Positions 57,759 to 64,000 of a stretch of 64,000 bases of DNA are shown here, piece after piece. Numbering within the stretch: the stretch's first letter is position 1; the number at the start of each line of letters is the position of its first letter. The notes beneath the pieces were generated by a model. The model saw only the letters and a list, made by a program, of their open reading frames with translations. It did no database searches and was not told the origin of the DNA. This DNA is from Edolisoma coerulescens (lineage: Eukaryota; Chordata; Aves; Passeriformes; Campephagidae), in assembly GCA_013397115.1 (NCBI GenBank), contig VWZW01006285.1:299567-363566 (forward strand). The letters run 5' to 3'. Both the position numbers and the translations under genes were made by a program.

Positions 57759-60067
57759 GGCTCGTGCAGACATTTCCTGCAGCTCGGTGTCTCCCGCAGC
57801 CTGGCAGGAGCTGCTGCGTGCAGGGGCAGCGCGGCGGCCGCCGGCAGCTTGAGGGGCAGACAGAAATACCGGCGGGGCTGGCAGCAAGCTGTCACTGCTC
57901 TCAGCACACACTCTCCTCACCAGGCTGGAATTATATTTCCAGTGACTGCCAGTCCTCCTCCTCAGAAACCTGCTCTTCGTTGGACAAAATGTCAGGCATT
58001 ACAAAAAACAAAATAGGGAGCGGCATGCAGGGAAAGGCGGCAGCGTCTGCGAGCTGCCGTTGTCGGGGAAACCGGCCCGGGTCTGTCTCCAGCAGGGAAT
58101 TTGTTCTCAGATCCGCTCTGGTTCTCAGCAGGCTGGGGCTGGGTCCCCCAGCACAGCCCCAGCCAGGCCTGCAGGTGCTGCAGGGCCGTTCCCGAGAGCT
58201 GCATCCCCCTGCTCCGTTCCCCAAACCCCTGGGAGCTCCCCGACACCCCGGCGCCCAGGGAGCTCCGTGGGAGCTCAGCCCTCCCAGCTCCTCCTCAGGG
58301 ACCACCGGGGGTTCTGCCAAGCCTTGGCAGCTCTGGGGACCCTCCCAGTGCAGGACACCCAGCCCTGGTGGGAGCAGAGCCCAGCCTGGGCTGGTCCCCC
58401 AAAACTCAGCTCAGAGGGACCCCAGCCCGGATGGAAATGCCAGTTCCACCCCCAGTCCCATGGAGTTCATGTCCTGAAAGGGAGTAAATGTCCCAACTGG
58501 ACAATGCCAGCCGGGAACTGTTCCCTCGTGGCCTGGGGCAGGGCTCAGTTGGATTTTGCCCTTCAGGTTTCGCTCCCTGGTTTTTCTTCTTTGGCTAAAG
58601 CAGTTCTTTGTTGCTGATCTCACTCTTTGAGCACCTGAATCAACAACTCTCGAGTTTTCCTCCCTATTCCTGATTGTTTTGATGCTCTTGTATTCTTCAA
58701 ATGGACCAGAAATGCCCCAAATATTTATTTCCTTTCTCTTAAAAAGACCTTTTGGAAACCTGTGCACATGTTTCTATGATTTGACCCAAAACACAGATGT
58801 AGAGGAGCACCTGGAAAAGGATTAGAGGCCAGAAATTAAAAATTCATTCATTTCTTCTGTTGTATAAATTATGATATTTGAAAAACAGTTTTCCCCAACT
58901 AGAAAGTAAAAGGAAGAGAAATGTGATTTTCCCCCCTGTGGATTCCACGTGGCTGCCCTGGCTCTGCTCGGGGGAAAGAGCCATTCCGATTTCACATCAC
59001 CAAAGAATCTGCTTTAATAGATTTTCATCTTCCTGAGCACTTTGCTCAGGTATTTCTGTGCCGTGAGTCATTCCAGACTAATGGTTGCATTTTAAAAACG
59101 ACTTCCAGCTCCACCAGCACCATAAAGCTCATTTCCATTCCGTACCGCCCCGCACTCCCACGGAAATTTTATTGGGATTTTTGTAATGGATGAAAAGATA
59201 CCAACACAATTCTCTCAGAATCCAGGGAACTGCTTTTGTCCTTGGTTTTATCTCTGCCTACAGCTGGGCCTGGGCACTGCTGGCTTTCAGAGAGACTTAT
59301 TCAGCACAAATCACCAGGAAGGGATCTTGCAGGGTCCGGGGTATTCACACCACACTGCAAGTCCGTCCTTCTCCTCCCCTTGTGAGGCTGTGCTGTGTGA
59401 GTTCTGTCACATTCAATAACTGATCAGTTCCAGAGAAGGTTTCCCACCACAGAGGAGGCAGCTCAGGTCCCTGGCCAGTGAAGCAAGGGAGGGCTGGGCT
59501 GGGCTCCAGGTCACCACCAGAACCTTCTTTTCTCCTGGCTGTTTCTGCCTGTGAAACACAGACTGCAGCAAAGAGCTCTTGGCTGGTAATTAACTGAGTG
59601 GAAAACAGGAAATGAGATTTTTAAGTCTTTGGCAACCGTGGATGAGTTCCAGGGGTGCCTCTCTGGCCTCTCCTTGACTGATGCCCCCAGGGGGGTTCTC
59701 ACCTGTGACACAGCAGGAGAGGGTGAGCATCCCTCACCGAGCCCATTCCATGCTACCCCTGCTCCCAGGGGTCATTCATTCCTCGATGAGCTTTGGTGAA
59801 ACCCCTCCCTGGACCCTGGGGGGTGTCTGTGACAGCACAGGAAACACAAATCCATCCGTCCTTGGACAATCGTAGTGGTCTGGTGAAAATCACTGAAAGG
59901 ATTCCTGAGCAAATCCCGTAATTGATCCACAGAGCCCCTGCAGGCCCCGCTGCCCCTGCAGGTGCTGGTGATCGTGACCCGTTCCCAGAACGCAGCCTCG
60001 CCTTTCCCCATTGCCAATGCCAGCAGAAATGGTAGCAAAAACCTCATTCCCAACACAGACAGAAGGA

Positions 60068-60073
60068 AATAAA
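60068..60073 (+). terminator. Weak candidate poly(A) signal AATAAA
   Basis: AATAAATCACTCGGGGATTAAA gives a canonical hexamer and a second ATTAAA nearby. There is no obvious GU-rich element just downstream. A possible but minor 3' end. Confidence 0.3.
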
Positions 60074-60170
60074 TCACTCGGGGATTAAAGGCTCACTCGG
60101 AGCATCGATGGGTGGTGACAGTGAAGGAGAACCTGTCCGTATCCGTGTTCACTGTTCTGTCCAAAACCCC

Positions 60171-60176
60171 AATAAA
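60171..60176 (+). terminator. Proximal candidate poly(A) signal AATAAA
   Basis: AATAAATGTCTAGG is followed at 20-40 bp by a U-rich TATATTTTTTGTATTAG stretch and at about 75 bp by a G-rich tract (60249-60271). Hexamer, U-rich downstream region and G-rich auxiliary element are the standard parts of a used cleavage site. Use would give a 4.1-kb UTR. Confidence 0.5.
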
Positions 60177-60248
60177 TGTCTAGGAACTTGCCACTATATT
60201 TTTTGTATTAGAGGTGAATAGTGCAGATCCTACTGGTGTTTCTCGTCT

Positions 60249-60271
60249 GGGGCTGGGGGGGTAGGGGGGGG
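60249..60271 (+). promoter_or_regulatory. G-rich tract, potential G-quadruplex
   Basis: GGGGCTGGGGGGGTAGGGGG with three more G. Long G runs separated by CT and TA on the transcribed (RNA) strand can supply four runs of three or more G. G-rich elements behind poly(A) sites bind hnRNP H/F and favour cleavage. Folding is inferred. Confidence 0.55.
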
Positions 60272-60450
60272 CTGTAGTTCTCAAGCTGTTGCAAAAGCTG
60301 CTTTAACCGAGCTGTGGAGTTGTCTTGGTTTGTGCTTTACAAGGCAGGGCCGGGACTCGTGGGCAGCGTCCCCTCCTCGTGCCACAGGGTGCCCAGAGCT
60401 GGAGTCACCGTGCCCTGCAGCCAGGGCCAGGGCTGAGCTGTCCCTGGGCT

Positions 60451-60712
60451 GGTGTGTGCTGTGGTTGTGCTGCAGAGCTGTGGTTGTACCCACAGGACCA
60501 TGGTTGTGCCCATAGGGCCGTGGTTGTGCCCATAGGGCCGTGGTTGTGCCCATAGGGCCGTGGTTGTGCCCATAGGGCCGTGGTTGTGCCCATAGGGCCG
60601 TGGTTGTGCCCATAGGGCCGTGGTTGTGCCCACAGGGCCATGGTTGTGCCACAGAGCTGTGGTTGTGCCGCAGAGCCGTGGTTGTGCCACAGAGCCGTGG
60701 CTGTGCCAGCAG
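60451..60712. repeat. 20-bp minisatellite, about 12 copies, in the 3' UTR
   Basis: Six perfect head-to-tail copies of TGGTTGTGCCCATAGGGCCG lie at 60501-60620, flanked by degenerate units (CACAGGGCCA, CACAGAGCTG, GCAGAGCCG). The perfect core points to very recent expansion. The minus-strand open frame of 250 codons through it is an artefact. Confidence 0.95.
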
Positions 60713-61855
60713 CCCCGTGAGCCCTCGGTGCAGAGCGGAGCCCATGCCACCTGTGTCACCCCTGTCACCCTGTCACTGTACATAGCCCCAGGAAATGTGT
60801 AGCACTTCATGAAGTTCAGGGTGCCCTGCACCAGGCCTGGCACGGCGGGAGGGGAAGGCACCGGCGCGGGGGTGGCTCCTGCCCAGCCCTGCCAGGGCTG
60901 AGGACGCCCGGCTCTGCCCGGGTGGAACTCCCGGCGCCTGCCGCTCCCCGCGCTGGGACTGGGAACGTCGACCTGTGGCCGGGATGTCTCCTCCAGCAAT
61001 CCCTGCAGGTTCCCCCGTGGGGCATGGGAGGGGGAGGGAGGGATATTTTTAGGTGAAGCTGTCGATTTTTGCATCCTTTCCCCTTTCAAAGCCCAGCCCC
61101 CGGTGCTGAGCCTCGGGGCGCCCTGAGTGCCTCACCGAGCTGGGCAGGGCTCGCAAAGCCACATCCCTGGCACAGATCTGGGAACAGCAAACTGGCATCA
61201 CCCAGTCTGGGGCTCGGGAGCTGCCTCCTCCCAGCTCTCAGCCAAATTCCTCCCACTGTGACTCCGATCCCGGCTGATAAATGGGTACCAAAACATAAAA
61301 CATGCACTTTCCGTTGATCTGGCCGAGGTAAAATGTGATGCTGGTCAGTCTGGTGAGACTCTGAGCAGTGTCAGACATGAGATAACAAAACTCCCATTGC
61401 ATTTTCAACTTCCAGAACTTTGGACCAGCTCTTAGGTGAAAACGGGAGGAGGAACTTCAACCTAATCCAACACAAACTAGAAATAATTTCTAAAAAGCTG
61501 GGAAAAAAGAAACAACCCACAAGTATTCCTCTAGAAAGACTTCTTTTCTCTTCTGCTCCTTTATTTTTGCCATGAATAGGTTGTGAAAAGGTCGGTTCTT
61601 GGCTGCTCTGCCTGAGCCTTCCCCCCTGCCCCGGCGTGTTCAGGGTGAAGGAGGGCAGAGCTTTGGACGCTTTCTTTAGGATGAAGCTGAGGGAGTGGGG
61701 AAGGGAGACAGAACCTGGGATCAAAAGCACGGCCTTGGCTTCATACCACACTTTCTGTGCCTTGTTCTATCAATGTAAATTCTGAATGTTGTACAGTAAA
61801 AATACTTGGGAAAGACTCCTTGGAAAAGGCTGCACTGGCTTCTTTTTTCAGCACA

Positions 61856-61863
61856 TGTACATA
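61856..61863 (+). promoter_or_regulatory. Pumilio-type element UGUACAUA in the 3' UTR
   Basis: TGTACATA fits the PUM1/2 consensus UGUANAUA and lies in an AU-rich stretch (ATATAAATATATATACATCT) near the distal end of the UTR, a typical setting for neuronal mRNA regulation. An 8-base match can arise by chance. Confidence 0.35.
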
Positions 61864-62034
61864 TATAAATATATATACATCTATATATTTGGTAATGCCA
61901 ACCAGCTGTGTTCTATTGTCCTGGAGAAGTCCAGCTGGGCAGTTTGGGTGTTTTCTGTAGAGTTTCAGCCCTGTACGGCCCCGGCCTTCGGAGAGAAATG
62001 TACAGATGGGAATTATGGATATTGGCTATTTATG

Positions 62035-62040
62035 AATAAA
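62035..62040 (+). terminator. Distal poly(A) signal AATAAA of UNC5D
   Basis: TATGAATAAAGAGTCTTTTA then CTGACATCTGAGCCTG: a canonical hexamer with a CA cleavage dinucleotide at about 62055 and a GU-containing region after it. The preceding 300 bp are AT-rich and unbroken by repeats. This is the most convincing 3' end in the window. Confidence 0.65.
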
Positions 62041-62060
62041 GAGTCTTTTACTGACATCTG

Positions 62061-64000
62061 AGCCTGCTGTCCCTTCACTGCCGGGGTGAGACAAGGCAAG
62101 GCACTGGGAATGTGGGGTTCCACGGAGGTTTGGGGGTGGTTTTTTGGTTTTAATCATTCAGCTTTCTTCCCATCTCAAGAACAGCCCCCCAAAACCCTTC
62201 CCAGAGGCTGAAGGTGGGACAAAGCCCCCAGGCACCCCCAGCACTTTCCCCCTTTAGTGGGTGACAAACGGGAGCCTGGGCACGGCGCTCACCCTGAGTG
62301 GGCTGTGACAAAATGAGTTTTTAATGCAGAGCAGAGGTGCAGGAGGACAGGGGCCATAAATCAGGATCTCCTTCCAACCTTTTACTGCCTGCTCCCCAAA
62401 GCTCTTCTCAGCCCAGACACCCAGCACCATCTCCCCCCTTCAGAACCAGCAGCACTGGCATTAAAACCATCCCTGCTTTTACAAACCCTGTAAAACCACC
62501 CCTGATTAACTGTGCTTGCAGGGAAATGGTGCCTGGTACCATAAGGAGCTCGTGGCACTGGGATTTAAGGAACAGCCACGCAAAAATCCTGCTGGAAGAA
62601 GAGGCTGCTAGGGGGGAAGGTCCTGGTTTGGGCCGTTTCAGCCGTTCTGAAAACCCAAAAAACCCGCGGTGACATTTCCACACCAAACCCCACCTGTTTA
62701 TTCCTAAGCATCTCAGAAATTATTGCGTAAAAAGGACTCAGTTTTCAAACAACTCTGGAAGATTGCATTTAATGAACTCTCAGTTAAAATTTGTCTAATT
62801 CAAGCCTGAATCTACCAGGAAAAATGGAACTGACACCCCTTAAATGAGACCTTGAGCATCGAACTAGGAAGTCCCCAAAATTCACCTGCAAATGGATTAA
62901 TGTGAACCTCCATGTAATTGCAAAAGGAATAATCCCAGAACTTGCCAGGGATAATGGGGCACTGAGCCCCTCCCCAGCCAAGCAGGACCTTGAAGAGGTC
63001 CCAGATTTGTTTAGTGCCACCAAATGTCCCCAGGGCTGGGCAGCACAGGGGGCTTCTCCGTGGAGCCCACACAGAGCTTTGGGTGGGGACAGGGAAAAGA
63101 GAAGGAGAGGAAAAGCTTCTCTGCCTGCCTGTGTTTATTTCTTGCTGTGCTTTGAGGCCATTTGGTTGCTGACTCAAATCCTGTAACCCTTCTGTTGTGA
63201 CAGGAGGCAACACTGCAGACAAAACTCCTGGTTACAAACACCAGGGACTAATTTAAACCAAGCTGAATAAATCCCAGTCTGGGCTCTGATGAGGAGCTTT
63301 GTGCTTTTTTGCTTTTTTTTTTTTCCTCTTCTGAGATATTGGTTGGATTTTTTTCATTTTATTCCAATACTTACCTTCAGACTATTTTCCCTTAGTTTGT
63401 TTTTGGGGTTTTTTTTTCTTCTTTTCTTCCCTTAATTCACCAAATACCAACAGCCACTCGCAGAATCAAACCCTAACTCATGGTCAGTGCCCAAAGCCCT
63501 GCAGAAAGCTTTGTTAGAAAAGCACTCAAATAAATCACAGGCTCTTAAAAGTGCAGTCAGAGCTCCAAATGAGCTTTAGAGCAGGTCCTTCAAAGAGCCA
63601 AAATCCCGAGTTTTGTTGGAGATCTGGTGGTGCCAGACACTGGGCTGTGCAGGAGGGCTCGGAGCTCTCCATCACCTGCTCCAGGGGTGATTTTCCCACA
63701 GGATAAGAGGGAAGGGTGCTGAAGAGCAGCCACTGAAATCAGAGAGAAACGGAAAAAACCACCCCCGGCTCCACGGGGGCGTGAAAAAAATCAAATATTG
63801 GCATTTAGGGCAGCCCCGAGCCCGGCGGGGAGGGCAGCCCTGGCTGTGCCTGCACTCGGGGACACCCCAGGACTTCCAGGGACATTCCAGGGGCACAAAA
63901 ACCCCACCCCAGGGCCAGGCTGCGCCCCCAGCCCCGGCACGAGCAGGGTGCCAGCATTTCCTCCCCTCTCCGTGGCGTGAGCAGCTCATTAAATCATCCC
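62061..64000. other. Right flank, apparently intergenic
   Basis: Mixed sequence with T-rich runs at about 63305-63420 and no coding frame that resembles a known protein. No tRNA, clear transposon or second gene was seen on either strand. Confidence 0.6.

Larger units (their letters stand above)
9937..62060 (+). other. UNC5D: UNC5D gene, exons 2-17 and 3' UTR (exon 1 outside window)
   Basis: Sixteen coding blocks with GT-AG borders join in frame into one UNC5-family receptor: two Ig domains, two TSP1 repeats, transmembrane segment, ZU5, UPA and death domain. UNC5 proteins are netrin receptors; UNC5D also binds FLRT2/3 through Ig1, guides axons and migrating cortical neurons, and acts as a dependence receptor that is cut by caspase and triggers apoptosis through the death domain. 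UNC5D is preferred over UNC5A/B/C because of PDDSYIIKSNP, TRQQVEDFHGPEDYWCQC, IDTRADHNLIIRQ, the GVDVIDSSALTGGFQTF juxtamembrane region and the RNGL C-terminus. No first exon with a signal peptide is visible upstream of 9937, so exon 1 must lie left of the window. The family assignment is very sure; exon numbering assumes the mammalian 17-exon layout. Confidence 0.97.
56075..62060 (+). other. UNC5D: UNC5D 3' UTR (about 6 kb, inferred)
   Basis: From the stop codon there is no further coding sequence with family similarity until the AATAAA at 62035-62040. The UTR starts with a GC-rich 270 bp, continues AT-richer (56340-56640), and carries a CAA run (57452-57482), a 16-bp and a 20-bp minisatellite, a G-rich tract and an AT-rich distal part (61750-62060) that looks like a normal vertebrate 3' end. 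Mammalian UNC5D also has a multi-kilobase 3' UTR. The end is inferred from the poly(A) signal, not from RNA. Confidence 0.7.

Noticed and set aside
57698..58477. 259-codon + strand frame in the 3' UTR
   Set aside because: GC-rich sequence with low stop density next to the 16-bp array; no recognisable domain and no splice context.
60501..60620. Regular 20-bp units as a possible CRISPR array
   Set aside because: Units are directly adjacent with no spacers, and the host is a vertebrate.
60337..61089. 250-codon minus-strand frame rich in HNHGPMGTTTALW repeats
   Set aside because: Driven by the 20-bp repeat, which stays open in several frames; antisense to the 3' UTR with no resemblance to a protein family.

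Overview
The window holds one recognisable protein-coding gene: the 3' part of UNC5D, the netrin/FLRT dependence receptor, on the + strand. Sixteen coding exons (exons 2-17 if, as in mammals, one signal-peptide exon lies upstream) run from 9937 to the stop codon at 56072-56074. They translate into a UNC5D-type protein with two Ig domains, two thrombospondin type-1 repeats, a short juxtamembrane exon, a transmembrane segment, ZU5, UPA and a death domain. All splice sites are GT-AG and the exon phases agree throughout, apart from one damaged exon. Several characteristic stretches (PDDSYIIKSNP, GPEDYWCQCVAW, CFL-free IRQRICATF, LDSLACALEEIG, C-terminal RNGL) fit UNC5D better than UNC5A, B or C.

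The organism is most likely a bird. The protein is a close but not identical match to mammalian UNC5D as I remember it, the introns contain several fragments resembling the 3' end of avian CR1 LINEs and no Alu or B1-type SINEs, and exons 2-17 fit in 46 kb with GC-rich, minisatellite-rich introns, as on small avian chromosomes. I cannot name the species.

Layout: 1-9936 is the end of intron 1, with a striking 0.77-kb minisatellite at 6388-7153. 9937-17726 carries exons 2-4 (Ig1 and the start of Ig2). 17727-31435 is the largest complete intron, with AT-rich stretches that may be conserved noncoding elements. 31436-32616 is a compact cluster of exons 5-7 (end of Ig2 and both TSP1 repeats). 35519-35551 is a 33-bp microexon behind a long CU tract. 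40639-41285 is the transmembrane exon, split by an assembly fault: a 474-bp perfect copy of nearby intron sequence sits in the middle of the exon between single-N joins. 42838-56074 carries exons 10-17 (cytoplasmic linker, ZU5, UPA, death domain). 56075 to about 62060 is a long 3' UTR with two transcribed minisatellites, a G-rich tract and at least two plausible poly(A) sites. 62060-64000 looks intergenic.

I found no second gene, tRNA, CRISPR array or provirus, and no evidence of a new biological system. The points most worth checking are the broken transmembrane exon, the CU-tract microexon, the loss of a family-conserved Cys in the UPA domain, the tandem 3' ends, and the possible conserved elements in introns 3, 4 and 10.
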